DNA from: Mesorhizobium sp. M2A.F.Ca.ET.046.03.2.1 | Lineage (GTDB): Bacteria > Pseudomonadota > Alphaproteobacteria > Rhizobiales > Rhizobiaceae | DNA length: 64,000 nt | NCBI RefSeq assembly: GCF_003952425.1 | Contig: NZ_CP034449.1 | Coordinates: 6,994,001 to 7,058,000, forward strand | Reading direction: 5' to 3' | Part shown: one piece after another, positions 25,406-34,735 of the stretch | Numbering within the stretch: position 1 is the first letter of the stretch | Layout of the letters: each line of letters begins with the position of its first letter | Notes under the pieces: generated by a model | The model's database searches: none | The model's input: the letters and a program-made list of their open reading frames with translations, nothing else | Told to the model about the DNA's origin: nothing | Made by a program: the position numbers and the translations under genes

Positions 25406-27055
25406 TCAGGCATCCAGCCAGACGTTCTGGAAGTCCATCTCGTAGGTCTGGTGCATCGAGTAGTTCTTCACCTTCTTGTTCATGTGGCAGTAGAGCTTCT
25501 GCCAGAAGGGCTGGATGATGACGCCGGAGTCCTGCAGGATCGCCTCGACATCCTTCATCACCTCCTTGCGCTTGGCGACGTCGATCTGTGACAGCGCCTC
25601 CTTGAGCTTGGCGTCGAACTCCGGATTGGAGTAGGCCGTCTCGTTCCAGGCCTCGCCCGAGCGGTAGCCGAGCGCCAGAACCTGGACACCGAGCGGGCGC
25701 ATGTACCAGATGGTCATGGAATAGGGATATTTCGTCCAGTCGTTCCAGAAGGTCGAGCCAGGCAGCACGGTGCGCTTCACCTTGATGCCGGCATCGCGCA
25801 GCTGGCCGGCGATGGCGTCGCCGGTGTTCTTCTGCCATTCGTCCTCGACCGTGATCAGCTCATGCTCGAAGTCGGCCTGGCCGGCTTCCGCCATCAGCTT
25901 CTTGGCGCCGGCCGCGTCGCGCTCCTTCTTGGGCAGCGGATAATATTCGGGATGGATCGGGGCGACGTGATGGTTCTCGCCGACCGTGCCGCGGCCGTTG
26001 TAGCCGAGCTGCATGACCTGGCTGTTGTCGACCGCCATCTGCAGCGCGTTGCGCACCCGCTTGTCGTCATAGGGCTTATGCGTGACGTTGGTGCGGGCAA
26101 CCAGCGTGGTCGCGGTCGCGACCTCCGACTTCACCAGGCCCATCTTGTCCAGCGGGTCGATATAGTCGGCCGGCGTTTCGAAATCGAGGTCGACCTCGCC
26201 CGAATCGAAGGCATTGAGCGTGGCGTTGAAGTCGGTGCCGTAGTCGATGAACTCCACCCCGTCGAGCGGCGCCTCGCCGCCCCACCATTTGCCGTTTTCG
26301 CGGCGCTTGACGACCGCCTTCTGGCCGACATCGTAGGAGACCAGCTCGAAGGCTCCGGTGCCGATCGGCTTCTTGATCGGGTCGGCGCCATCCTTGTCGA
26401 AGTCGCGATGCACGACCAGCGCCGGATAGTCGGTCAAGCCCGGGATGATGGCGATATCGGCTTCGACGAGCTTCAGCTTGACCGTGTGGTCGTCGACCTT
26501 GGTGATGGCGCCATCCTTGGCCTTGCCGGTCTTGGTGTCGATCAGCGCGCCGACGCGGGCGGCCATGGAATTGCCGGAAGCCGCCTTGTCGCACCAGCGG
26601 TTCAGATTGGCGACCACGTCGTCGGCGTTGAAGGCATCGCCATTGTTCCAGGTGACGCCCTTGCGCAGATGCAACGTGTATTCGGTGGCGTCGTCATTGA
26701 CGTCCCAGCTTTCGAGCAGAACCGGCTCGAAGGTGAACTGGTGGGTGTAGCGCACCAGCGGCTCCAGCCAGCAGCGGGTGACGTTCGCCATCTCGGTCCA
26801 GTCGTAAGTGCGCGGATCCTTCTGCGCCTTGACCGACATCGCGACATGCAGCGTGCCGCCCTTCTTCGGCTCGTCGGCCAGCGCCTTGGTCGGCGCGGCA
26901 AGGCCGAGCATGCCATAGGCGAAAGCCGTCGATGCGCCGAAGGCGCTGGCCAGCGCCAGGAATTCGCGCCGGTCGACACGGCCCGCGCGCGCCTCCTCGG
27001 CCATCGCTTGGATAGCGGCCGGGACCCGGTCACCATTGCTTCTGAAAAGTGTCAT
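25406..27055 (-). CDS. ABC transporter substrate-binding protein, peptide/family 5, Tat-exported
   Basis: The protein has 549 residues. The N-terminus carries a twin-arginine signal, [19 protein letters not shown], starting about 30 residues in, so it is exported folded. The mature part has family 5 features: [23 protein letters not shown], and [17 protein letters not shown] in the middle lobe. It lies 64 bases after the MttB-family gene, and no permease or ATPase gene accompanies it. The ligand is likely a methylated amine or small peptide-like osmolyte, inferred from that neighbour. Confidence 0.88.
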   Translation of the reverse strand: MTLFRSNGDRVPAAIQAMAEEARAGRVDRREFLALASAFGASTAFAYGMLGLAAPTKALADEPKKGGTLHVAMSVKAQKDPRTYDWTEMANVTRCWLEPLVRYTHQFTFEPVLLESWDVNDDATEYTLHLRKGVTWNNGDAFNADDVVANLNRWCDKAASGNSMAARVGALIDTKTGKAKDGAITKVDDHTVKLKLVEADIAIIPGLTDYPALVVHRDFDKDGADPIKKPIGTGAFELVSYDVGQKAVVKRRENGKWWGGEAPLDGVEFIDYGTDFNATLNAFDSGEVDLDFETPADYIDPLDKMGLVKSEVATATTLVARTNVTHKPYDDKRVRNALQMAVDNSQVMQLGYNGRGTVGENHHVAPIHPEYYPLPKKERDAAGAKKLMAEAGQADFEHELITVEDEWQKNTGDAIAGQLRDAGIKVKRTVLPGSTFWNDWTKYPYSMTIWYMRPLGVQVLALGYRSGEAWNETAYSNPEFDAKLKEALSQIDVAKRKEVMKDVEAILQDSGVIIQPFWQKLYCHMNKKVKNYSMHQTYEMDFQNVWLDA

Positions 27056-27119
27056 TCTCGTGCTCCCATTGATCTGGTCGGGTCTTCGCCCGGTTGGCTT
27101 CAACTAATGCTGCCTTCCA

Positions 27120-28670
27120 TCAACTGACGCTGTCAGGCAGCTTTTCCTCGCGCCGCGCGATCAAATCCCTGAGACCTTCGGCAATGCCCTCGTCGAGCTT
27201 CGGCTCCTGGTAGTCGGCCAGCATGGCGCGCGCCTTTTCGCGGCCGCGCGTGTCATGGTCCTTGGCGCCTTCGGCGCTCCACTGCTCGAAGGAATTGAAG
27301 TCCATGATATTGGGCATGAAGAAGGCGCTCTCGAAATGCTCGAGCGTATGCTGCGTGCCGAGGAAATGCCCTTGCGGGCCGACCTCGCGGATCGCCGCCA
27401 TCGCGTCCTTGAAATCGTCGAAGGACACGCCGCCGGCATATTTGTACCAGCCGACCAGCTGCTCGCAGTCGGTGGCGAATTTCGAATAGCCGCAGGTCAG
27501 GCCCGCTTCCAGCCAGCCGGCGGAATGCCAGATGTAGTTGGCGCCGGACAGGATCGCGGCATGCATCAGCATGTTCGCCTCGTAACCCGCCTGCGCGTCG
27601 TTGAGCTTCGAGCCGACATGGAAGCCGGAGGTGCGCCAGGGCAGCTTATACTTCCTGGCCAGCGCGCCCATCAGGTACATCATCTGGGCGGCCTCCGGCG
27701 TGCCGCCCATCGGCGCGCCGGTCTTCATGTCGACCGTCACCATGAACTGGCCGTAGAGCTGCGGCGAGCCGGGCCGGATGAGCTGGGTCAACGCCACGCC
27801 GGCAAGCGCCTCGGCGTTGACCTGCGCCACCGCGCCGACCGCGGAGGCCGAGGTCGAGGCGCCGCACAGCGCGAAGGGCGCCAGGATCAGCGGCTGGTTG
27901 TGGCTGGCATAGACCCGCATGGCGTCGATCATGGTGGCATCCCACACCAGCGGCGAATTGCAGTTGGTGATCGCAACCAGCACCGGATTGTCGCGCACGA
28001 ACTCCTCGCCGAAGACGATGCCAGCCATCGCCATCGTGTCCTCGGCGCGCTCCTTCGACGTGACGATGCCCATGAACGGTTTGTCGGAATGTTTCAGCGC
28101 CGAATGAACGATGTGAAGGTGCCGCTTCGGCACCGCGATCTCCATCGGCTCGCAGATGACCGAGCTCGAGGAATGCAGCGCCGGCGCCATGTAGGCCATC
28201 TTGTGGAAATTGTTGAGGTCGGCCAGCGTGCCGTAGCGGCGCTTGTTGTCGAGGTCGCGGACATAGGGCGCGCCATACATCGGCACGAAGATCGAGTTCT
28301 TGCCGCCGACGCGCACCGTACGCTCCGGGTTGCGCGCGTGCAGTGTGAACTCGGGCGGAACCTTCGAGACCAGCTCCATCAACAGCGCGCGGTCGATGCG
28401 GACACGCGTTTGCCTGACATCGGCGCCGGCCGCCTTCCAGAGCTCGATCGCGCCGTCGTCGCGGAATTCGCAGCCCACCTCCTCGAGGATCTTCAGCGAT
28501 TCCTCGTGGATCAGCTCCACCGCCTCGTCGGGCACGATCTCGTAGGCGGGGATCTTGCGCACAAGGGTGGGGAAGGACGCGACCGGCGCGCTTCTCAGCG
28601 CCTTGCGGCCGAGCCGGCCGCCGCCGCGGCGGTGGGTCTGTTCGGTCAGTTCAACGGCCGGTGCGTTCAT
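27120..28670 (-). CDS. Trimethylamine methyltransferase family protein (MttB-like, no pyrrolysine)
   Basis: The protein has 516 residues starting at an ATG after AAGGAGCCTCC. It belongs to the MttB/COG5598 family; stretches such as FVPMYGAPYVRDL, ANMLMHAAILSGANYIWHSAGWLEAG and the C-terminal KDHDTRGREKARAML support this. The frame is uninterrupted by an amber codon, so it is of the non-pyrrolysine kind, like glycine-betaine or proline-betaine methyltransferases. These transfer a methyl group from a quaternary amine to a corrinoid protein. No corrinoid protein gene is in the window. It forms a unit with the downstream binding protein and diverges from a LysR gene. Confidence 0.9.
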   Translation of the reverse strand: MNAPAVELTEQTHRRGGGRLGRKALRSAPVASFPTLVRKIPAYEIVPDEAVELIHEESLKILEEVGCEFRDDGAIELWKAAGADVRQTRVRIDRALLMELVSKVPPEFTLHARNPERTVRVGGKNSIFVPMYGAPYVRDLDNKRRYGTLADLNNFHKMAYMAPALHSSSSVICEPMEIAVPKRHLHIVHSALKHSDKPFMGIVTSKERAEDTMAMAGIVFGEEFVRDNPVLVAITNCNSPLVWDATMIDAMRVYASHNQPLILAPFALCGASTSASAVGAVAQVNAEALAGVALTQLIRPGSPQLYGQFMVTVDMKTGAPMGGTPEAAQMMYLMGALARKYKLPWRTSGFHVGSKLNDAQAGYEANMLMHAAILSGANYIWHSAGWLEAGLTCGYSKFATDCEQLVGWYKYAGGVSFDDFKDAMAAIREVGPQGHFLGTQHTLEHFESAFFMPNIMDFNSFEQWSAEGAKDHDTRGREKARAMLADYQEPKLDEGIAEGLRDLIARREEKLPDSVS

Positions 28671-28747
28671 GGAGGCTCCTTCTTCCCGCCCGACCAAGTT
28701 AGCGAGAGGAAATATGGATGTGATGCTGGAAAATCCTGATCTCTTGT

Positions 28748-28762
28748 ATAAGCTGCACTTAT
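28748..28762. promoter_or_regulatory. LysR-type T-N11-A palindrome overlapping the regulator start
   Basis: ATAAGCTGCACTTAT has perfect 5-base arms and fits T-N11-A. It covers the first two bases of the LysR start codon and overlaps a TATAAG box at 28747-28752. It lies 78 bases upstream of the divergent MttB-family gene. Confidence 0.5.
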
Positions 28763-29663
28763 GCGAAACCTCCGCCAGCTCCTGCCCTCCGCCGGCAGCC
28801 TCATCGTCTTCGAGGCCGCGGGCCGGCTGTCGAGCTTCACCGCCGCTGGGCGCGAGCTTGGCATGACGCAGGCGGCCGTCTCCTACGCGGTGCGCGGGCT
28901 GGAGGAGCAGCTTGGCGCCAAACTCTTCCAGCGGCGCCACCGCCGGGTGCTTCTGACGGAAGCCGGCGAACGTTTCCATGCCGATGTGTCGCTGGGCCTC
29001 TCGCATATCCGCAAGTCGGCGGAAGACCTTCGCCTGCAGGCGACCGGCGGGCATGTGACCTTGGCCGCCTCGACCGCCTTCGGCTCCTTCTGGATGATGC
29101 CGCGCCTGCAGCAGTTCCGCGACGAATTGCCGGGCGTCGACCTGCGCATCCAGACCGCCGACCGCGACCTCGACATCATCGCCGAGGGGATTCCGCTGGG
29201 CGTGCGCGGCGGCGTGCCGCGCGACTGGCCGGATTATCACTCGCTGTCGCTCTCCGATGAAGAAATCTTCCCAGTCGCCGGCCCCAGCTATCTCGCCAGG
29301 TTCGGCAAGCCGAGGACGGTCGAGGAACTGGCCACGCACCGGCTGATTCATCTAGAAGAACCCTATCGCGAGGCCCCGACCTGGGACGAATGGTTCGCTT
29401 CGGCCGGAACCAGCCTGCGCAATGCCGAGCGCGGCCTGCGCATCAACGACTATGCGCTGGTGATCCAGGCGGTGATGGAAGGGCAAGGCATCTCGCTCGG
29501 CTGGCGGCACCTGGTCGAACGTCTTGTGGCATCCGGGCTGCTGGTGCCGGTGACCGATCACGTGATGCGGACCGGCATCGGCTTCCACGTCATCTGGCCG
29601 AAGAACCGCGATCTCAGCGACAATGCGCGCAAGGTCAGGGACTGGCTGGTGGCGCAGGCGTGA
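28761..29663 (+). CDS. LysR family transcriptional regulator (GcvA-like)
   Basis: The protein has 300 residues. The N-terminal helix-turn-helix is LSSFTAAGRELGMTQAAVSYAVRGLEEQLGAKLF. A periplasmic-binding-like effector domain follows, with VTLAASTAFGSFWMMPRL at its start and AEGIPLGVRGG before the hinge. It is divergent from the MttB-family gene and is its likely activator. No Shine-Dalgarno sequence precedes the ATG; the transcript may be leaderless. Confidence 0.92.
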   Translation: MRNLRQLLPSAGSLIVFEAAGRLSSFTAAGRELGMTQAAVSYAVRGLEEQLGAKLFQRRHRRVLLTEAGERFHADVSLGLSHIRKSAEDLRLQATGGHVTLAASTAFGSFWMMPRLQQFRDELPGVDLRIQTADRDLDIIAEGIPLGVRGGVPRDWPDYHSLSLSDEEIFPVAGPSYLARFGKPRTVEELATHRLIHLEEPYREAPTWDEWFASAGTSLRNAERGLRINDYALVIQAVMEGQGISLGWRHLVERLVASGLLVPVTDHVMRTGIGFHVIWPKNRDLSDNARKVRDWLVAQA

Positions 29664-29745
29664 AAACTGATTGTATCCGAAAGTTCCCTCTATCACTGGT
29701 AGGCGTTCCAGGTGTACTAACTGCGTACCGGATTTTGGGGGGATA

Positions 29746-30540
29746 ATGATGATCGCGAAACTTAGCGGCAATTTCGGCGTGGCTGTGTCTGGTCTAATCA
29801 CGTTTGTGATGGTTGTTCTGGCAGTAATAGTCGTCAACAACCTAACAGGCTTCAACGTTTTCTCGTTCAGTTTCTGGGTGGTCATTCCGGCTGGAGCAGT
29901 GTTGACCGGGGTGGCTGCAGCCTCGGGCTATTATTTTGGCAGCCTGTTTTTTCACACCCGACCCACATGGTTTCTTCTCGTCCAAATTCTCATTGTGACA
30001 GCTGCGGCGCAATTGGTCATCTACTATGGCGAATATCGCTCATTGGTCCTGGACGACGGCACTATGGCTTCTGACGCCATTGGTTTTTGGGATTATCTCG
30101 ATACCTATCTAAGGTCGATGCATCTCAAGGCTGGACATGGCGGCCATATCGACAGTGGCGAGGTTGGCGACTTTGGCTACTGGTTAGCAGTGATCGATTT
30201 CATAGGCTTCATCCTGGGAGGATTTTTCGTCTTTTTCATGCTGCAAACCTATCCGACGTGCTGGAAATGCAGTCGATACCTCAGGAAAATAACCAAAACC
30301 GGCCAGATGTTTCCAGACCATGGGCAGTTCGCGAAATATTACGACACACTTTTTCAGCACCCTGTCGACAGCAGGCCCTTCGCGGATTTGATGAAAGGCA
30401 ACCCGAAAGTCCGCAAACCCGCTTTGGGCACGGTCTTGGTAGGATCTGATCTTCTCGGCTGTGAGCACTGCAAGACACAGCTTCTAGCTCAAAAGGTTCA
30501 GATCCTGGGAAAGAAGGGTGGAAGGATATCGCAAAGCTGA
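29746..30540 (+). CDS. Integral membrane protein of unknown function with cysteine-pair tail
   Basis: This 264-residue protein starts at an ATG after GGGGGG. Four hydrophobic segments lie at about residues 10-33, 41-61, 75-96 and 150-172. The cytosolic C-terminal part contains two CxxC motifs, CWKCSRYL and GCEHCKTQ, which could form a zinc ribbon. Base composition is clearly less GC-rich than the neighbours, and AT-ending codons are common, suggesting acquisition by transfer. I do not recognise a family. Confidence 0.75.
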   Translation: MMIAKLSGNFGVAVSGLITFVMVVLAVIVVNNLTGFNVFSFSFWVVIPAGAVLTGVAAASGYYFGSLFFHTRPTWFLLVQILIVTAAAQLVIYYGEYRSLVLDDGTMASDAIGFWDYLDTYLRSMHLKAGHGGHIDSGEVGDFGYWLAVIDFIGFILGGFFVFFMLQTYPTCWKCSRYLRKITKTGQMFPDHGQFAKYYDTLFQHPVDSRPFADLMKGNPKVRKPALGTVLVGSDLLGCEHCKTQLLAQKVQILGKKGGRISQS

Positions 30541-30658
30541 CCCGGAACGTTCGGCTGCCGGATGGCGTGGATCTGCGGCAGGTGGTTACTCCTGGCTGAT
30601 TTGGGTGACGGCGGCGGTTTGATGCAATTGGCCTATCCGCAGCGCACTCGAATCCGCC

Positions 30659-30664
30659 TATAAT
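30659..30664 (+). promoter_or_regulatory. TATAAT -10 box immediately upstream of mutL
   Basis: A perfect TATAAT ends 6 bases before the mutL ATG, where transcription would begin at or next to the start codon. No ribosome site is visible between them, and no clear -35 box is found at normal spacing. Confidence 0.35.
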
Positions 30665-30670
30665 CACCGG

Positions 30671-32545
30671 ATGCCCATCCGTCAGCTTTCCGAAACGATG
30701 ATCAACCAGATCGCCGCCGGCGAGGTCATCGAGCGTCCGGCGAGCGTGGTGAAGGAGCTGGTCGAGAATGCGCTCGACGCTGGCGCGTCGCGCGTGGAGA
30801 TCGTCACCGCCGGCGGCGGGCTGAACCTGATCCGCGTCACCGATGACGGCTCGGGTATCCCCGAACAGGAACTCGCGCTGGCCATTGCCCGCCACTGCAC
30901 CTCGAAGCTTTCCAATGACATCCACGACATCCGCTCGCTGGGCTTTCGCGGCGAGGCGCTGCCCTCGATCGGCTCGGTGGCGCGACTGTCGATCCGTTCG
31001 CGCACGGCGTCAGGCGAGAGCGCGGCCGAGATCGGGATCGACGGCGGGCGCGTCTTACCGGTGAAGCCGGCGGCGGCCAACCGCGGCACCACGGTCGAGG
31101 TGCGCGACCTCTTCTTCGCGACGCCGGCCAGGCTGAAATTCATGAAGGGCGAACGCGCTGAAAGCTCGGCCACCAGCGACGTGGTGAAGCGCATCGCGAT
31201 CGCTTTCCCGGCCGTGCGCTTCACGCTGGCCGGTTCAGACCGCTCGACCTTAGAACTGCCGGCGACGAGCGACACGCCGGAAGGCCAGCTCGCCCGCGTG
31301 GCGCAGGTGATGGGCAAGGATTTCCCGGACAATGCCATTGCCATCGATGCCATGCGTGACGGCGTGCATCTGGCCGGCCATGTCTCGATCCCGTCCTACA
31401 CGCGCGCCAACGCGCTGCAGCAATATGCCTATGTCAACGGACGTCCGGTGCGCGACAAGCTGATCGCCGGCGCGATCCGCGGCGCCTTCGCCGATGTGCT
31501 GCCGCGCGACCGGCACGCGGTGACGGTGCTCTTCCTGTCGCTCGATCCCTCGACGGTCGACGTCAATGTCCATCCGGCCAAGGCCGATGTACGCTTCCGC
31601 GATCCGGGACTGGTGCGCGGGCTGATCGTCGGCGCCATCCGCGACGCGCTGGCCGGCGCCGGCATCCGCGCGGCGACGACAGGCGCCGCCGGCATGATGG
31701 CGGCATTTCGGCCTGGGGCCGCAGCCTATTCCCACCCCGGCCCGGCGGGCGGCCATCGCAGCTACGAGGCCGCCTATCACGCCTCCAACTCCGGAGGCTT
31801 CGACCCGTTGCGTTCGGCGCAGCGGCCGCTCGATATGGGCTATGGCGAGGCGGGGCATCAGCGCAATGGCTTTGCGGAGAACGACCAGGCGGCGTTCGAC
31901 ACCGGCCCGCTCGCCAGCGCCGATGCCCGCGCCGGCGTCGCCGAGCCGGCCGAGGCGCTGCTCGGCATGGTGCTGGGCGCGGCGCGCGCGCAGGTGCATG
32001 AGAATTATATCGTCGCGCAGACCAGGGATTCGCTCGTCATCGTCGACCAGCATGCCGCGCATGAGCGGCTGGTCTATGAGGCGCTGAAGAACGCCCTGCA
32101 TTCGCGCGCTGTCCCGTCGCAGATGCTGCTTTTGCCCGAGATCGTCGATCTGCCGGAGGAAGACGCCGAGCGGCTGGCGATGCACTCCGAGACGCTGGCC
32201 AAATTCGGCCTCGGCCTGGAGCGCTTCGGCCCCGGCGCGGTGGCGGTGCGCGAGACGCCTTCGATGCTGGGCGAGACCAATGTGCAGCAGCTGGTGCGCG
32301 ACCTTGCCGACGAGATCGCCGACAACGACACCGTCGAGACGCTGAAGGAACGGCTGGACAAGATCGCCGCGACCATGGCCTGCCATGGTTCCGTCCGCTC
32401 GGGCCGGCTGCTCAAGGCCGAGGAAATGAACGCGCTGCTGCGCCAGATGGAGGCGACGCCCGGCTCCGGCACCTGCAACCACGGCCGACCGACCTATATC
32501 GAGCTCAAGCTGGCCGATATCGAACGGCTGTTTGGAAGGCGGTGA
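30671..32545 (+). CDS. mutL: DNA mismatch repair protein MutL
   Basis: The protein has 624 residues. The N-terminal GHKL ATPase is complete: [30 protein letters not shown] and [13 protein letters not shown]. The transducer domain ([12 protein letters not shown]) and a low-complexity linker rich in alanine and glycine (about 330-430) lead to the C-terminal dimerisation domain. That domain has the motifs [12 protein letters not shown] and ACHGSVRSG. MutL links MutS recognition of mismatches to downstream repair. It stands alone and is followed by a repeat and a strong hairpin. Confidence 0.98.
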   Translation: MPIRQLSETMINQIAAGEVIERPASVVKELVENALDAGASRVEIVTAGGGLNLIRVTDDGSGIPEQELALAIARHCTSKLSNDIHDIRSLGFRGEALPSIGSVARLSIRSRTASGESAAEIGIDGGRVLPVKPAAANRGTTVEVRDLFFATPARLKFMKGERAESSATSDVVKRIAIAFPAVRFTLAGSDRSTLELPATSDTPEGQLARVAQVMGKDFPDNAIAIDAMRDGVHLAGHVSIPSYTRANALQQYAYVNGRPVRDKLIAGAIRGAFADVLPRDRHAVTVLFLSLDPSTVDVNVHPAKADVRFRDPGLVRGLIVGAIRDALAGAGIRAATTGAAGMMAAFRPGAAAYSHPGPAGGHRSYEAAYHASNSGGFDPLRSAQRPLDMGYGEAGHQRNGFAENDQAAFDTGPLASADARAGVAEPAEALLGMVLGAARAQVHENYIVAQTRDSLVIVDQHAAHERLVYEALKNALHSRAVPSQMLLLPEIVDLPEEDAERLAMHSETLAKFGLGLERFGPGAVAVRETPSMLGETNVQQLVRDLADEIADNDTVETLKERLDKIAATMACHGSVRSGRLLKAEEMNALLRQMEATPGSGTCNHGRPTYIELKLADIERLFGRR

Positions 32546-32556
32546 GTGCGCCACGG

Positions 32557-32680
32557 CCCCTCACCCAGCCTCCGCTGCGCTCGGCTGACCTCTCCCCGGT
32601 GGGGAGAGGAGATTGTCGGCGCCGGCGCCAATCTCTTCTCCCATGGGGAGAAGGTGGCCGCGAAGCGGCCGGATGAGGGG
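32557..32680. repeat. Palindromic repeat C, different family from copies A/B
   Basis: The ends CCCCTCA and TGAGGGG are complementary. Inside lie the short inverted pairs CTCCCC/GGGGAG, GGCGCCGGCGCC and CGGCCGCGAAGCGGCCG-like blocks. It sits between the convergent mutL and DMT-transporter genes. Confidence 0.7.
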
Positions 32681-32681
32681 G

Positions 32682-32716
32682 CAAGAAAAGAGCCGCTCGA
32701 AGCGGCTCTTTTCTTG
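32682..32716. terminator. Bidirectional hairpin terminator between mutL and EamA gene
   Basis: A perfect 16-base stem (CAAGAAAAGAGCCGCT and its complement) with a 3-base loop is flanked by A/T runs inside the stem ends. This gives a hairpin with a U-rich tail in both directions, serving the two convergent genes. Confidence 0.85.
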
Positions 32717-32744
32717 AGTCAGGAAATGACTTCAACCTTTTGAT

Positions 32745-33638
32745 TTACCGCTTCAAATTCACCACGATCACGCCGCCCAGAGCCAGCGCGCCGCCGAGGA
32801 TGCCGAGCAGCGACGGCACTTCGCCCAGCCAGAAGAAGCCGATCAAAGCGGAGGTCGGCGAGACCAGATAGAGGAAGTTCGAGGCGCGGGCGGCAGGCAG
32901 GCGCGACAGCGCGGTCGCCCAGGCCGCATAGGCGATCAACGAGGGCACAATGCCGAGATAGATGACGGCGCCGAGACCGGCAGTGTCGGCGACCGCCGCC
33001 TGCGAAAACGCTTCCGTCAGGAATGGCGACAGGCAGAGCGCGCCGAGCACCATGTTGGAGGCGGATATCGTCAGCGGATGATGGCGGGCAAAGAGCGGCT
33101 TCTGGACGATCGTGTTGACGGCCGAGCAAAGCGCCGAGCCCAGCACCAGCAGCGCGCCGGTATTGAAATGCAGGCCATGTCCGTCGGCCACCGCGATGAT
33201 GCCGATGCCAGCGAAGGAAATGACCGTGCCCAGCCAGGCGATGCCTGAGAACCGCTCGCCGAGCAGGGCCATGGCCATGATTGCGGTGAAGATCGGGCTG
33301 ACATTGATGATGAAGCCGGCCGCACCCGCCGAGACCGTGAGCTCGCCGAAATTGAGCATGGCGGTGTAGAGCGCGACGAAGATGGCGCCGCCAAAGGCGA
33401 AGCGCCACAGCTCGCCGATCCTGGGCAGCGCCGGGCGCTTCACCGCGAGAAATATGGCGGCCGGGACCGCAGCGATGGCAAAGCGCAGCGCGCCGAGCTC
33501 CAGCGGCTGGAAGGAGGTAAGGCCGGCGCGGATCGCCGGGAACGCCGAAGCCCAGCCAAGCACCGTAAGCGCCACCGCGACGGCCGCGGTGCCGTCCATG
33601 CGCTGTGTCTCATTCAACGTGCCGGTGTAAGCACTCAT
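32745..33638 (-). CDS. EamA-type DMT superfamily exporter
   Basis: This 297-residue inner membrane protein has ten predicted TM helices in two EamA repeats. Typical signatures are ALTVLGWASAFPAIRAGL at the start and YLVSPTSALIGFFWLGEVPS in the second repeat. Members export amino acids or other metabolites. The ATG at 33638 is chosen because it begins just before the first helix. It is divergent from a LysR gene 90 bases away, a common exporter-regulator arrangement. The substrate is unknown. Confidence 0.92.
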   Translation of the reverse strand: MSAYTGTLNETQRMDGTAAVAVALTVLGWASAFPAIRAGLTSFQPLELGALRFAIAAVPAAIFLAVKRPALPRIGELWRFAFGGAIFVALYTAMLNFGELTVSAGAAGFIINVSPIFTAIMAMALLGERFSGIAWLGTVISFAGIGIIAVADGHGLHFNTGALLVLGSALCSAVNTIVQKPLFARHHPLTISASNMVLGALCLSPFLTEAFSQAAVADTAGLGAVIYLGIVPSLIAYAAWATALSRLPAARASNFLYLVSPTSALIGFFWLGEVPSLLGILGGALALGGVIVVNLKR

Positions 33639-33728
33639 TGCCGTACCCTCGTGTTTTGGTGCCATGGACGCAGAAAACGCCATTGCCGGCCGATTGACAA
33701 ACGAGCAAATCGAGGGTCAGCTGTGAGC

Positions 33729-34655
33729 ATGGATCACAGCTCGGATCAGATACTGCCGTTGGAAACCTTGCGCGCCTTCGATGCCGCGGCGCGCACGGGG
33801 AGTTTTTCCGCGGCGGCCGAAAAACTCAACCTCACCCATGGCGCGGTGAGTCGCCAGATTGCCAAGCTCGAGGACTGGCTCGGCTTGAAAGTGTTCGAGC
33901 GCAATGCGCGCGGCGTGTCGCTGACCATCGAGGGCAATCGCCTGCATCTTCGCACCACAGAGGCCTTCGCGCTGATTTCGGTCAATTCCGACCGCTGGGT
34001 CGAGCCGCGCGGCACGGCCGTGGTGCGGCTGGCCTCGATCCCCTCGGTGAGCGGATTATGGCTGATGCCGCGCATGGCCGCATTGGAAAACCATCCGACC
34101 AAGTTGCGCATCGTGCTCGATGTCGACAATCGCCAGGCCGACCTTGCCGACGAAGGCATCGACCTTTCGGTGCGCTGCGGGCGCGGCCGCATCCCGGGCC
34201 GCGTCTCGGTGCAGCTTTTCGAGGAGCAGATTTTCCCCATCGCCTCGCCGGAGCTCGCCAAGGAGATCGGACGGGGCGACCCTGCGCGGCTGCTGAAGTA
34301 CCCGCTGATCAACGATTCCGATGCATCCGGATGGCGTGCATGGCTCGCCGCGCAAGACATCGATTACCGCCCCCGTCCGCAGGACCGGCGTTTCGAGGAT
34401 TACAATCTGGTTCTGGACGCGGCGGCGCATGGGCTGGGCATTGCGCTGGCGCGGCCGCCGCTGACCGCGGACCAGCTCCGGTCCGGCCGTATCGTTGCCG
34501 TCGATGAGCGCGTTGCGCTCAATCCAGTGTCCTATTGGATGGACCGTCCGGTCGGCCGGCCGCGCGCGGCGGCGGCAGATCTGGCCGGGCGCATCGCCGA
34601 ACAGGCGGGGCTTGCTCGGGAAAAGCTCGAAGCTTTCCTTCAGGATGACGTCTAG
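33729..34655 (+). CDS. LysR family transcriptional regulator (GcvA-like)
   Basis: The protein has 308 residues. The DNA-binding region is LETLRAFDAAARTGSFSAAAEKLNLTHGAVSRQIAKLEDWLGLKVFER, and the effector domain begins GTAVVRLASIPSVSGLWLMPRM. It probably controls the divergent EamA exporter. An in-frame GTG lies 6 bases before the chosen ATG. Its stop codon begins the stem of a terminator-like hairpin. Confidence 0.92.
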   Translation: MDHSSDQILPLETLRAFDAAARTGSFSAAAEKLNLTHGAVSRQIAKLEDWLGLKVFERNARGVSLTIEGNRLHLRTTEAFALISVNSDRWVEPRGTAVVRLASIPSVSGLWLMPRMAALENHPTKLRIVLDVDNRQADLADEGIDLSVRCGRGRIPGRVSVQLFEEQIFPIASPELAKEIGRGDPARLLKYPLINDSDASGWRAWLAAQDIDYRPRPQDRRFEDYNLVLDAAAHGLGIALARPPLTADQLRSGRIVAVDERVALNPVSYWMDRPVGRPRAAAADLAGRIAEQAGLAREKLEAFLQDDV

Positions 34656-34690
34656 GGCATTCACCGTTTCACGAAAACGGTGAAATGCCC
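34655..34690 (+). terminator. Hairpin after LysR gene
   Basis: Arms of 15 and 16 bases (GGGCATTCACCGTTT and its complement with one extra base) flank a 5-base loop. It starts at the last base of the LysR stop codon. A short dispersed repeat ending GGAATTGCTC follows at 34699-34736. Confidence 0.65.
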
Positions 34691-34735
34691 ATCTCCTTCG
34701 GGCGGAAAACCGTTCACACTTTTCCTGGAATTGCT

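Noticed and set aside
27120..28670. Pyrrolysine-containing MttB.
   Set aside because: There is no in-frame TAG; the reading frame is fully sense-coded.
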